Shown here: positions 1 through 10,800 of the stretch, one piece after another
How positions within the stretch are numbered: position 1 is the stretch's first letter
How the letters are laid out: each line of letters opens with the position of its first letter
NCBI GenBank assembly: GCA_964610765.1
Contig: CAZSWS010000007.1
Coordinates: 1-60,323 of the forward strand
Source: CAZSWS01 sp964610765
GTDB lineage: Bacteria; Bacteroidota; Bacteroidia; Bacteroidales; Tannerellaceae
DNA: 60,323 nucleotides
Direction: 5' to 3'
Position numbers and translations under genes: made by a program
The notes under the pieces: generated by a model
Database searches by the model: none
Seen by the model: only the letters and a program-made list of their open reading frames with translations
What the model was told of the DNA's origin: nothing

Positions 1-967
1 TTATGATTCATGGAATAATGACCCCGTTCCCCTGGTGGATAAAATAGAGGCTTTGCCGGAAATTTCAGCAATGATTCTAACAGGATATGATGTGAGCTAT
101 ATGCATGCTACTTATAGTATAAAACAGATTGAAGGAAAAGAAGAGTCCGAGTCTGTTACGGTTGCAGAAATACGTGTTCCATCCACTTATTTTGACTTTT
201 ACAACATGGTGTTTCTAGCAGGAGAAAAACCTAATCCACAAAAAGAGATAGGCAGTAATACAATGTATATTAATCGTACAGCTGCCAAAGCATTTGGGTG
301 GACACCGGAAGAAGCGGTAGGGAAAAGAGCAGACAATCAAGTAGTAGCAGGAGTATTTGAAGACATCGTTTATAATCCTAAAAGAGAAGTAGAGGTGTTA
401 ATCATTAAAATAAAAACTAGAGTCCAGAGATGGTCAAGTATTCTTATCAGATATGCTGAAGGGATGCGCCAGGATGCGGAAGAGAATATTCGCAAAACGA
501 TTCAAGAAGTATATCCGGACGTGGAAGTCAATTTTACTAACTTAGAAGAGCTGAGAGGGTACTATTTTCAGAATGAAAATCTGCTGCTTCTGATTATCAA
601 AATAGCTTCTGCCGTTTGTATCATTGTATCCTTGTTTGGCGTTTATTCGATGATTTTACTGACATGTACTCGCCGGAAGAAGGAAATGGCTATACGTAAG
701 GTTAATGGAGCAGGTGTCGGCACTATTTTTTACAGCTTGCTTAAAGAACCGTTTATCCTGACCATTATTGCCGCTTTTATTGCATTTCCTATTGCTCATT
801 ATTGGATGCAAAGATGGATTGAAGGATATATCAAACAGGTAGAGATTAGCTGGTGGCTCTATCCCGTTGTTTTTGCAGGGGTGCTTGTGGTCGTTGTCCT
901 TACCATTTTCTTTCAGGTGTGGCGGGCTGCCAGCCAAAATCCGGCAGAAGTATTGAAAGCAGAATAA
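1..967 (+). CDS. ABC transporter permease, FtsX/MacB type (5' end missing)
   Basis: The reading frame is open from the first bases of the window through the GTG at 35, so the gene starts upstream and only about the last 320 residues are present. A periplasmic MacB-PCD-like segment precedes three hydrophobic segments near the C-terminus. The conserved FtsX signature RRKKEMAIRKVNGA follows the first of them. The ATPase gene begins 23 bp downstream in the same direction, so the two probably form one transporter of the MacB/LolCDE superfamily acting on lipoproteins, peptides or drugs. The substrate cannot be told from the sequence. Confidence 0.88.
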   Translation, partial: YDSWNNDPVPLVDKIEALPEISAMILTGYDVSYMHATYSIKQIEGKEESESVTVAEIRVPSTYFDFYNMVFLAGEKPNPQKEIGSNTMYINRTAAKAFGWTPEEAVGKRADNQVVAGVFEDIVYNPKREVEVLIIKIKTRVQRWSSILIRYAEGMRQDAEENIRKTIQEVYPDVEVNFTNLEELRGYYFQNENLLLLIIKIASAVCIIVSLFGVYSMILLTCTRRKKEMAIRKVNGAGVGTIFYSLLKEPFILTIIAAFIAFPIAHYWMQRWIEGYIKQVEISWWLYPVVFAGVLVVVVLTIFFQVWRAASQNPAEVLKAE

Positions 968-990
968 TAACATAATAAATTAATAACATC

Positions 991-1665
991 ATGATTAAGA
1001 CAGAAAGTTTGCAAAAAGTGTTTCGTACAGAAGAGGTTGAAACATGGGCATTAAACAACATCACACTTGAGATTAAAGAAGGAGAGTTTACGGCTGTTAT
1101 GGGACCATCCGGTTGTGGGAAATCTACGTTGCTGAATATTTTAGGGCTATTGGATAACCCGACCGGAGGACATTACTACTTGAATGGCGTAGATGTAAGT
1201 GGCTTTTCAGAAGCGAAACGAACCAATCTGCGGAAAGGAGTGATTGGCTTTGTATTTCAAAGCTTTAACTTGATTGAAGAGCTCAATGTGTTTGAGAATA
1301 TCGAACTACCCCTGTTATATATGGGTGTTTCTTCGTCTGAACGAAAAAAGAAAGTGGAGGCAGCCATGGAACGAATGCAAATAGCGCATCGGGTCAAGCA
1401 TTTTCCACAGCAACTTTCCGGAGGTCAACAACAACGTGTAGCCATTGCGCGTGCTGTGGTAGCGAACCCTACATTGATATTGGCTGACGAACCTACCGGG
1501 AATCTAGACTCGAGAAATGGGAAAGAAGTGATGAGCTTGTTGACCGAGTTGAACAAAGACGGCACCACTATTATCATGGTAACTCACAGTCTGCATGATG
1601 CCGGATATGCCGGACGCGTAATCAATCTGTTTGACGGTAAGTTAGTTTCAGAGTTAGAAATGTAA
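991..1665 (+). CDS. ABC transporter ATP-binding protein, LolD/MacB family
   Basis: This is a 224-residue single-domain ATPase. Walker A is GPSGCGKST (residues 38-46), the ABC signature is LSGGQQQRVAIARA (about residue 142), and Walker B is LILADEPTGNLD (about residue 162). The D-loop and the H-loop (VTHS) follow. The length and the QQQ signature are typical of LolD/MacB-type ATPases that pair with FtsX-fold permeases, which matches the permease ending 23 bp upstream. Substrate unknown. Confidence 0.93.
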   Translation: MIKTESLQKVFRTEEVETWALNNITLEIKEGEFTAVMGPSGCGKSTLLNILGLLDNPTGGHYYLNGVDVSGFSEAKRTNLRKGVIGFVFQSFNLIEELNVFENIELPLLYMGVSSSERKKKVEAAMERMQIAHRVKHFPQQLSGGQQQRVAIARAVVANPTLILADEPTGNLDSRNGKEVMSLLTELNKDGTTIIMVTHSLHDAGYAGRVINLFDGKLVSELEM

Positions 1666-1690
1666 CAGGGGAGGGAGCTTTTGTTATAAG

Positions 1691-1720
1691 ATGATTTTAA
1701 AATCATACCGGGCTTTTTTT
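1691..1720 (+). terminator. Possible terminator after the ABC transporter genes
   Basis: A perfect palindrome, ATGATTTTAAAATCAT (1691-1706), lies 26 bp after the ATPase stop. A run of seven or more T follows at about 1713-1720. The 7-nt gap between stem and T-run makes this a poor textbook terminator, so the call is tentative. Confidence 0.35.
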
Positions 1721-1777
1721 GAAAACGCTCTATCTGTTATTTATAAAGAATAGGGTGAACGAATGTTTTTAATAGAC

Positions 1778-1881
1778 CCAACTAATGTTTTAACGAAGGT
1801 TGAAAGAGCTTTTGAGCCTCGTCGGAAGCTCTTTCGACGAGCGTGAGAAGAGCTTTTAACAAGCGTTGAAAGGTTAGTTGG
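1778..1881. repeat. Four-unit 22-bp array element, copy 1
   Basis: Four consecutive imperfect 22-bp units lie at 1792-1813, 1814-1835, 1836-1857 and 1858-1879. Each unit approximates RACNNNCGTYR followed by AAAGCTCTT or its reverse complement AAGAGCTTT, and the orientation of this core alternates between neighbouring units. The array is bracketed by the inverted repeat CCAACTAA (1778-1785) and TTAGTTGG (1874-1881). An inner CTCGTCG/CGACGAG pair lets the whole element fold as one long hairpin. A second, diverged copy is at 52388-52503. It lies in the 340-bp gap before serB and has no coding potential I can see. Confidence 0.85.
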
Positions 1882-1982
1882 ATAGGGTGATTGACTTAAC
1901 ACTCTCTATCTAAGTTGTTTATTTCTCATAGGTGTTTTTTCTGTTGAACACATGTAGTCTATGCTTTTAATTGAATATGATG

Positions 1983-1990
1983 TACATTTG
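1983..1990 (+). promoter_or_regulatory. Putative -7 promoter box for serB
   Basis: TACATTTG matches the Bacteroidota -7 consensus TAnnTTTG and lies 15 bp before the serB start codon. No convincing TTG at -33 is seen. Confidence 0.45.
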
Positions 1991-2005
1991 TGAAAAATAG
2001 ATATA

Positions 2006-3223
2006 ATGGAGAACGCTAAAGAAATAATCTTACTTATTATAAATGGGATAGATAGACCCGGTGTGACTGCCTCATTGTCCGAAATTTTATCTGAAAGTGA
2101 TGCACTGATTCTGGATATTGGTCAAGCAGATATACATAATAACTTATCGTTAGGTATTCTTTTTCAATGCGAGTCGTCTAAATCCGGCGATATCCTAAAG
2201 GAACTGTTGTTTAAGAGCTATGAGCTTGGAGTAAATATTCGTTTTACACCCATTTCTGAAGAAAACTACTCTGATTGGGTAAACATGCAAGGAAAAAACC
2301 GCTATATCATATCTATTGTGGGACGTGAACTGACTGCTAAGCAAATAGCCGGCGTATCGCGTGTGGTGGCTGATCAGTCTATGAATATAGATAATATCAA
2401 ACGACTGTCCGGGCGTGTTGCGTTAGACAAACGTGAACGTAGTCCTAGAGCCAGTGTCGAATTCTCTGTACGTGGAACGCCAAAAAGCAAAGAAGAGATG
2501 AGTGCGGCGTTTGTACGTTTATCATCGGAGCTGGGTATGGACATTTCTTTTCAGGAAGACGGTATGTACCGACGTATGCGTCGATTGATTTGCTTTGATA
2601 TGGATTCGACGCTAATATCTACAGAAGTAATTGACGAACTGGCAGAACGTGCCGGAGTGGGCGAAAAAGTAAGAGCAATTACCGAAAGTGCGATGCGGGG
2701 AGAAATTGATTTCAAAGAAAGTTTTAAAGAACGCTGTGCTTTACTTAAAGGGTTGGACGAATCGGTCATGAAAGAGGTGGCTGAGTCTTTACCTATCACT
2801 GAAGGGGCTGACAGGTTGATGTCTGTTTTGAAAAAAGTAGGTTTTAAGATAGCGATACTATCCGGAGGCTTCACTTATTTTGGGAACTACCTGAAACAAA
2901 AATTCGGTATTGACTATGTCTATGCAAATGAGTTGGAAGTGGAAGATGGTAAGTTGACCGGCCGCTATTTGGGAGATATCGTAGATGGGCAACGAAAAGC
3001 CGAGCTCTTGCGTTTGCTGGCTCAGGTTGAGAATATTGACATTCGGCAAACCGTGGCCGTAGGGGATGGAGCTAATGACTTACCGATGCTTTCTATTGCC
3101 GGTCTAGGTATAGCTTTTCATGCCAAGCCCAAAGTGAAAGAAGCAGCTAAACAGTCGATTTCTACGATTGGGCTAGATGGGGTGCTTTACTTCTTGGGAT
3201 ACAAAGATTCGTTTATAGAATAA
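2006..3223 (+). CDS. serB: Phosphoserine phosphatase with N-terminal ACT domains
   Basis: The protein catalyses the last step of serine synthesis, O-phosphoserine to serine. Of its 405 residues, roughly the first 180 form two ACT-like regulatory domains (DRPGVTASLSEIL near the start). A HAD phosphatase domain follows: motif I is DMDST with the nucleophile Asp198 and Asp200, a Ser/Thr motif lies in LSGGFTYF, and the metal-binding motif is GDGANDLPM at about residue 354. Length and layout match the ACT-fused SerB found in Bacteroidales. The neighbours do not suggest a serine operon. Confidence 0.93.
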   Translation: MENAKEIILLIINGIDRPGVTASLSEILSESDALILDIGQADIHNNLSLGILFQCESSKSGDILKELLFKSYELGVNIRFTPISEENYSDWVNMQGKNRYIISIVGRELTAKQIAGVSRVVADQSMNIDNIKRLSGRVALDKRERSPRASVEFSVRGTPKSKEEMSAAFVRLSSELGMDISFQEDGMYRRMRRLICFDMDSTLISTEVIDELAERAGVGEKVRAITESAMRGEIDFKESFKERCALLKGLDESVMKEVAESLPITEGADRLMSVLKKVGFKIAILSGGFTYFGNYLKQKFGIDYVYANELEVEDGKLTGRYLGDIVDGQRKAELLRLLAQVENIDIRQTVAVGDGANDLPMLSIAGLGIAFHAKPKVKEAAKQSISTIGLDGVLYFLGYKDSFIE

Positions 3224-3238
3224 GAAGGTCACGTGTTT

Positions 3239-4042
3239 ATGAATAGGCGAAATTTTCTTTACACCCTGATATTGGGTGGGTTAAGTGCCTGTGATATGAT
3301 TAAGTATCACCCGTATGATGGCAAAATAACCGGTCCACGGAATATAAATATTACAAATCTGATTCGAATTGAGAATGCAACGAACAGGAAAGACACCATT
3401 CGGTTTGCTTTTATGAGCGACACGCATCGGTCGTATGATGATTTGAAAGACTTTGTGAAACATATTAATGAGCATAAAGAATTTGATTTTGTGATTCATG
3501 GAGGAGATATTGCTGACTTCGGGGCTACGAAAGAGTTTTTATGGTCGCGAGATATCTTGAATGAACTGGATATTCCGTATGTCGCTTTGATAGGTAATCA
3601 TGATTGTTTAGGAAATGGTGAACAGATTTATCGGCAAGTGTTCGGGTTGGAAAACTTTAGTTTCGTGGCTGCGAATGTTCGATTCATTTGTTTGAATACG
3701 TGTGCACTAGAACATGATTATTCGAATCCTGTGCCGGATTTTACCTTTATTGAAGAAATGATTTCCCGACAAGAAGGATCGAATGAGAAAACGGTCGTGG
3801 TGATGCACGCACCTCCATATAGCGATCAATTTGATAATAATGTGGCTCGAGTGTTTCAACGCTATTGCAATGAGTTTTCAAATGTGCAGTTTTTCCTGCA
3901 TGGTCATCATCACAAGTACACAGAAAAAGATATTTTTGGGGATGGCCTGATATATTATGGTTGTGCCAATATAGCCAAGCGTAATTATATAGATTTTACA
4001 ATAACACCGGATAACTATCTGCATGAACAAGTCTACTTTTAA
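3239..4042 (+). CDS. Lipoprotein metallophosphatase (calcineurin-like)
   Basis: The start is taken as ATG 3239; a GTG lies in frame at 3233. The N-terminus RRNFLYTLILGG ends in the lipobox LSAC (Cys18), so this should be a membrane-anchored lipoprotein. Metallophosphoesterase motifs appear in order: SDTH near residue 61, GGD near 91, GNHD near 120, and HGHHH near 222. That is a complete dinuclear-metal site. The substrate is unknown. The gene follows serB by 15 bp and overlaps the next gene by 20 bp, which suggests joint translation with it rather than any role in serine synthesis. Confidence 0.85.
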   Translation: MNRRNFLYTLILGGLSACDMIKYHPYDGKITGPRNINITNLIRIENATNRKDTIRFAFMSDTHRSYDDLKDFVKHINEHKEFDFVIHGGDIADFGATKEFLWSRDILNELDIPYVALIGNHDCLGNGEQIYRQVFGLENFSFVAANVRFICLNTCALEHDYSNPVPDFTFIEEMISRQEGSNEKTVVVMHAPPYSDQFDNNVARVFQRYCNEFSNVQFFLHGHHHKYTEKDIFGDGLIYYGCANIAKRNYIDFTITPDNYLHEQVYF

Positions 4043-4664
4043 ATATATAGTGTCTGTTGTTTTGTGCTTGAGTTCGTTGCAAGTATTTGCTCAAACGGAC
4101 AGTCGCTACGCCAAACGCATGGAAAAATATCAAACCGTTTGGAGTAACTTGATTCCTAAATATGGGAAAATTCAATATGCCGGTATGATGGGGCTCGTCT
4201 CTATAGGTACAGGTTGGGATTATGGTCGGAATAAACAATGGGAGACAGATTTTTATATTGGATTTTTGCCTAAATATTCTTCCAGTAATTTTAAAGTCAC
4301 AACAACTATAAAGCAAAACTTTATTCCCTGGAAGATAAATTTAGCACCTCCTCTTTATGTAGAGCCTTTGTCGTGTGGACTGTATATGAACTCTATTTTT
4401 GATGAAGAATTTTGGACGGATCAGCCCAGTAAATATCCTAGTGGCTACTATTCAGTATCCACGAAAATTCGATTTAATGCGTATGTCGGTCAGCGAATTA
4501 CATTTAAAGTGCCGGAAGAAAAACGTTTTTTCGCCAAACGTTTCACGTTATACTACGAATTGGCTGTCAATGATATCTACTTGCTTAATAAATTAGGAAA
4601 CAGGCACCTTAAATTTGTAGACTATGTTTCTCTTTCCTTCGGTCTTAAAGTTCAATGGTTGTAG
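4023..4664 (+). CDS. Exported hypothetical protein, possibly an outer-membrane beta-barrel
   Basis: I do not recognise a named family. The 213-residue product begins with a clear signal peptide (KYIVSVVLCLSSLQVFAQ, cleaved after AQ). The body is rich in alternating aromatic and polar residues (for example FYIGFLPKYSSS and VSLSFGLKVQWL at the C-terminus), as in small outer-membrane barrels. Its ATG lies inside the end of the metallophosphatase gene, so the two are probably translated together. A short enzymatic or assembly barrel is possible, but no catalytic motif is visible. Confidence 0.6.
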   Translation: MNKSTFKYIVSVVLCLSSLQVFAQTDSRYAKRMEKYQTVWSNLIPKYGKIQYAGMMGLVSIGTGWDYGRNKQWETDFYIGFLPKYSSSNFKVTTTIKQNFIPWKINLAPPLYVEPLSCGLYMNSIFDEEFWTDQPSKYPSGYYSVSTKIRFNAYVGQRITFKVPEEKRFFAKRFTLYYELAVNDIYLLNKLGNRHLKFVDYVSLSFGLKVQWL

Positions 4665-4738
4665 GGGTAGTAGCAACAAAATGACGTGTTTGAGGAAATA
4701 AATCGCTCTAATTTTCACCGTATGAATTAATTTTTCAC

Positions 4739-4746
4739 TATGTTTG
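4739..4746 (+). promoter_or_regulatory. Putative -7 promoter box for the macroglobulin gene
   Basis: TATGTTTG fits TAnnTTTG and lies 58 bp upstream of the ATG at 4805, giving a leader of about 50 nt. There is no clear -33 TTG. Confidence 0.4.
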
Positions 4747-4804
4747 GTTGAGCGAATTGGGAAACACGGTAATCTCGTTTCATAAATAATAAAACGATTG
4801 AAGT

Positions 4805-7800
4805 ATGAGAAAGTATCTATTCATTACTTTATTTCTTTCATTAGGTCTAGGAATGATAGCACAGACAAGTAATAACAAATATGAAAAAGACTGGGAGCAG
4901 ATTGAACAGTACAAGGAATTAGCTAATCCTCAGTCTGCTATTAATGCTCTGGACGAAATGTTGGAGCGAGCAGTTGCAGAGGAAAATTCCACTCAAGTAA
5001 TCAAAATCTATATTAATAGAGCTAAATTTAAAAAGGATATTTTCAGAGAAGGGGATACCGATTTAGCTTTTAAGCTGGAAGAAATGTGTGTGACTGAGCA
5101 AAATGCTGCTCTGAAAGCATTGTTGCATTCAATCATAGCCGAAGATTATGCCGCTTATTACAAGAGGCATCATTGGAAAATAAGTCAACGGTCAGCCTTA
5201 TTAGATGTTGTTCCGGAAGATGTAGAGGAATGGTCGACTAATCTATTTATTACCAAAATAACTGAACACCTAGAGCAGTCCATCCAAGAGATAGAAGTAC
5301 TAAAAAAACATACAACCAAGGAGTTTGATGATATTATCCTTTTAGGTCAGGATAAGGATAAATATCCGACGATGTATGACTTTTTAATGAAAAGAGCGAT
5401 TGATGTATTAAAGAAACAACCGAATATAAGTCTTAATAAGATAAATTATAAAGCTGAAGAACTAGCTGTTTCGGCAGATGAATATGTGCGCTTGCAGTTG
5501 GGAAATGTGGAAGGAACGATAGGCATGTTACTTCAATATTATCAGAACTACCAAAAAGATTTAATGAATAGGAACCTAATCTATACGGTTGGGTTGATGG
5601 ATATAGACCGATTTGTTTATCTTAAAGAGATTAGTGATGGGTTGACTAATTCTCTGTTACTGGATGCCTTTCTTAAATTGACTGAAAAATATGAATCAAA
5701 TGAGGTATATACCGAGATTATAAGTAAACTTATTGGATATATTGGATACTTTGATTGGAGAGAAAGAGATAAAGAACAGCCTCAACAGGTCGTTAAAAAG
5801 CAGAAATATGACTGGATACAAAAAGGGTTGAATAAATACCCCAACTCTTATGGTGCTCGGGTGTTGACCAAAGATTTAAATAGAATGGAAGAACCTTCCT
5901 TGTCTGTTTCTGGGAAATATACCATATACCCTAAAAAAGAAACGGAATTAGCGATTGTTTATAAGAATACGCAAAAAATCAGAAACAACTTTGAGTTTAA
6001 CTTAGTTCGTGTGGAAGGTAATGATACGGCTTTTATGAAAGCTTATTCTATGGAACTTATCTCAGAAACCACTTTCCTGGAAGATACGGTAAAACTTAAT
6101 TTAGGCGTTTTGCCGTATGGCTCTTATTATTTTACATTAAAAAATGAGGAGCAGGAAGGATATCAACTGCAAGGCAATAGTCGTTTTGAATTTGTTGTTT
6201 CCTCGTTAATATCCTTTACACGTAATAAGGCGAAAGGTGAATATGAAATATTTGTGGTTGACAGACAGACGGGGAAGCCCATTAATGGAGCAGATGTAAC
6301 AGCATATACTGAAAAATCGGTTATAGAAACGGTTCAGACAAATGACTTGGGAGTAGCCACTCTTTTTATTACAGAAGCGAAGCTAGTAGAGGGTAATCAA
6401 CATATGTTTAAATATGCAGTAGCCTCCGGAGCAGATAAGTATATGAGGAAAGAAAATATCTATCTGGAAAACTACCGTTGGAATAATAGCTCGGGAAGAG
6501 TAGATACGAAAGAGGATGTGTATTCCATCTTTACGGATAGAAGTATTTATCGTCCCGGACAGACCGTATATTATAAATCCATCGTGTTGGATTATCAATC
6601 AAATCCCGTGCCCAACAAACGCTGTGAAGTGAAATTGTACAATACGAATGGAGATGTGGTGGCTGAGAAGAAGCTGCGGACGAATGAGTTTGGTTCTGTA
6701 GCCGGTGAGTTTGTATTACCTACCGGTGGTCTTCCGGGCTCCTATCGTATCAACGTAGATGGAAAAAGAACGGTGGAATTTTCAGTAGAGGAATATAAAC
6801 GCCCAACGTTTGATGTGACGTTTGATAAAATCACCGAGACATATGCCTTTAACGAAGAGGTGCGGCTGAAAGGATATGCGAAAAACTTTTCCGGTATCTT
6901 GATGCAAGATGCTGAGGTTGCTTATACGATTCGCCGGGAGCAATTCAGCTTTTGGCGCTGGCAGGGTGGTGATTCGTTCTTGTTTGATGAAGGGACGGTA
7001 AAAACCAAAGAGGATGGCTCATTTGAGATTGTTTTCACACCATTACCCGGCGATGAAAAACAAGGATGGTTCAGAGATAAAAACATCTATACTTTTAAAG
7101 TTACCGCTTCAGTAACTGATTTGAACGGCGAAACACAAGAAAGCTCATATACCGTTCATGTGAGCAACCTCTCTATGGTTATTCATATTGAAATGCCTGA
7201 TAAGCTTGAGAAGTCAAGCAACGAGGCAATTAAGTTTGAGGCTAAAAACTTAGAAGGAGAAGAAATTGAAACTTCGGGGACGTATGTGTTATACACCTTA
7301 GATAAGCAAGATTCAATTAAAAGTAAAGTATTAGAAGGTGAATTTCAATCGGGAGCTCAAGCTGATTTGCAAAAAAAGCTCAAGAAGCGTCCTTCCGGTA
7401 AATACCGGTTAGAGGTTAAAGCCAAAGACAGTAAAGGGAACGAACTGATTGAAAAGAAAGACTTCTTGCTTTTTGCATACAAAGATAAGCGACCACCTAT
7501 TCAAACCAATCAATGGCTGGTTGCAAAAAAAGCAACATTTAGTCATGATAAGCCGGCTGAAATTATTTATGGCGTGTCTGACAAAGATATCTATGTGTAT
7601 TACCAATTGCACCGCAACGAGCAAGTTCTTGAACGAAAAGTGGTCAAGCTGAGCAAAAAAAACAGGTTGTTTACGATTCCTTATAAAGAGGAATATGGAG
7701 ACGAGATATATGCATCGTTTACTTTTGTAAAAGATGAAAAAATGCAAGTTGAGCAAGTTTCCATTCTAAAAGAAGCAGAAGAACCGGATATTCACTTACA

Positions 7801-10800
7801 GGTAAAACTGGATGTATTTAGAGATAAATTACGTCCCGGTGATAAAGAAACCTGGACCATCAGTGTGAAAGACTCTAGCAATGCTCCGGTTGAAAGTGAG
7901 CTGCTAGCTTCGATGTATGATACTTCTTTAGACAAACTGAAAAGTTTTACACCTTGGACACTGGTGCGACCTACTCCTTACAAAGAGCGAGTTTCTCAGT
8001 TATATTATAATCAAGGATCTTTCTTTAGAATAGGAGGAATGGGAGCCAGGTATCGTTGGGGGGCAAAAGAGTCCTCTGGATTATCACAGAATGTAATCAA
8101 TCGTTTTGACATACTGAATTGGTTTGATTACATACGTGCACCTTATGAAACATATCTAGTATCTGATGAGGAAGAGGTGGTTGTTGCTGCCTTTGGCACT
8201 CAACGTAAAGTAAGTGTAGTCGGATCCATAACTTCAGTAAATGTAGATGAACTTAGTGTGCCTGCATCTGCAAATGCATTAGGAGGTCGTGTTGCAGGAG
8301 TCATAGACATTCAACGCAGTGGAGAACCGGGACAAGATGTCTCTGAATTTTGGGTTCGGGGTATTAGTTCCTTTAATTCAGTAAGTGATGCACTTGTTTT
8401 TATTGATGGCGAGGAGTCGGATATGAATAGTGTTTATGGCTTGGACCCGGCTGATATAATGAGTTTTTCAATATTGAAAGATGCTTCTGCAACGGCTATT
8501 TATGGTGCTCGTGGTGCGAATGGTGTGATACTTGTCACAACCCGTAAGCAAGGGATTGAACCTGAAGTTCGGAAGAATTTCCAGGAAACCGCCTTCTTCT
8601 ACCCACAACTACGTACGAATGAGCAGGGCGAAACCCGGTTCCAGTTTACAGTGCCTGAGTCAAATACGACTTGGAGGTTCCGTGCCTTGGCACACGACAA
8701 ACAAGCCCGCTCCGGACTGTTGGAACAGTTTGTTGTTTCTAAAAAAGAATTGATGGTTACTCCTAATCTTCCACGTTTCTTCCGTGAAGGCGATAAGACG
8801 AGTATCTCGACCAAGGTATCTAACCTTTCTGACGTTACTCAGTCAGGCAATGTACATATCGTATTCTTTGACCCGATAACAGAAAAAGAGCTATCAATTC
8901 CTGTTGAAAAGCAGCGTCAGTTTTTCACTCTTGAGAAGGGTGCTTCTGATGCAGTAGCGTGGACGTTTGAAGTTCCGAAGGGTATGGACTTGCTAGGCTG
9001 TCGCATTGTTGCTGAAACGGAAACCTTTAGTGATGGGGAACAACATGCCTTAGCTGTTCTTTCCAATCGGATGCTGGTTACTGAAGCAATGCCTATGACC
9101 ATAACGAAAGCGGGTACACATACGTTTAAGCTAGATAAGTTAATGAAAGATCGTTCTTCAACAAAAGAGAACTACCGACTGACCTTGGAGTATGCAGCTA
9201 ACCCGGCATGGTACGCCGTTCAGGCTTTACCGACGATGAGTCTTCCTACAAACGAAAATGCTGTAAGCTGGTTTGCTTCTTATTATGTGAATAGTCTGGG
9301 TGCATCCATTGTTAAGCAGTATCCGAAAGTATCTTCTATGATACAGGCTTGGACGAAACAGGGGGGAGATAAAGAAACCTTAGTTTCTAAACTTCAGAAG
9401 AATGAAGAACTGAAAGCCGTTTTATTGGAAGAAACTCCCTGGGTGCTTGAAGCTAAAGATGAGACAGAGCAAATGAGGCGTCTATCGCTACTATTCGATT
9501 TGAATAATACGAAACAGTTAACCACTGCTGCCACTACGCGTTTGAGGGAGTTGATGAATGCGGATGGTGGCTGGGCATGGTATAAAGGCATGTATTCGAG
9601 TCGTAGTATTACGCAGTATATCCTGTATGGTTATGCTAAGTTGCGCGAGGTTGGACAGATGGAATATCCGGATGAAATTATTAAGATGCAAATGGAAGCA
9701 CTTCGTTTTGCCGATAAATGTATCGTGGATGATTTCGAACGACTGAAGAAAAATGATGCCCAATGGCAAAACCTAACAACCATTTCCATTGCTCAGTTAG
9801 AATATGCCTATGTACGTTCACATTATCGTGACATCCCGATAAATGAAAAAACACGTGAAGCAGAACGTTTTTATACCGCTGTGGCTAGTAAGAACTGGAC
9901 GAAGCTTTCTCTATATGGAAAGTCACTGTTAGTTGTTTTATTAAATCAAGATGGTGATAAAGAACTGGCTAAAAAAGTAGCACGCTCCATCAGTGAATAT
10001 GCCGTAAAAGATAAGGAGATGGGTATGTATTGGCCGAATAACCGGACACAGGTATTTATGTCTTTATCGGCTATCAGCACGCATGTCTTTTTGATGGAAG
10101 CCTTAGAGAGTCAAGGTGCCTCGAAAGAAGAAATGAACCTGATGCGCTTGTGGCTGTTGAACCAAAAACGCACGCAAAGCTGGGAATCTACGCATGCAAC
10201 GATGGATGCGATAAATGCTTTGTTGACTTCAGACTGGTTGGATGAATCGGCTGACCCTGCCTTAATTCAAGTAGGAGGTGTAGAAATTGAAGCTGAAAAC
10301 AAAGAACTAGGGACTAATTACTTTAAAAAGGCTTGGACAGGAACTGCTATCACTCCGCAGATGGGAGAAGTTAAGGTTACGACCAAAGAATCCGCTCCTT
10401 CGTTTGGCGGACTATACTGGCAATACTTTGAGGACTTGGATAAGATAACAGCTCAAGATGCTAGTTTGAGTGTGCAAAAGCAGTTGTTTAAAGAAGAAAA
10501 CACTTCTACGGGCAAAGGTTTAAGAGAAATTACGACTCAGAATCCACTGAAGGTAGGTGATAGGGTTACGGTACGAATCACGGTACGTACAGATCGGGAT
10601 ATGGATTTTGTTCATATCAAAGATATGCGAGCTTCTTGTTTTGAACCTTTGCAGACCATTTCAGGTATTGAGTGGCGCGACCAGCTGTTATATTATCGCA
10701 GCTCGAAAGATGCTTCAACCAACTTCTTTATTGATGTATTGCCGAAAGGAACGTATGTCTTAGAATATTCGGTTGTGGTAAATCGCACAGGCATATACTC

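Noticed and set aside
35..967. GTG at 35 as a true start of the ABC permease
   Set aside because: The frame is open and codon-like right to the window edge, and the protein would lack its N-terminal half.
1792..1879. CRISPR-like array
   Set aside because: The 22-bp units are directly adjacent with no spacers, diverged, palindromic, and no cas genes are near.
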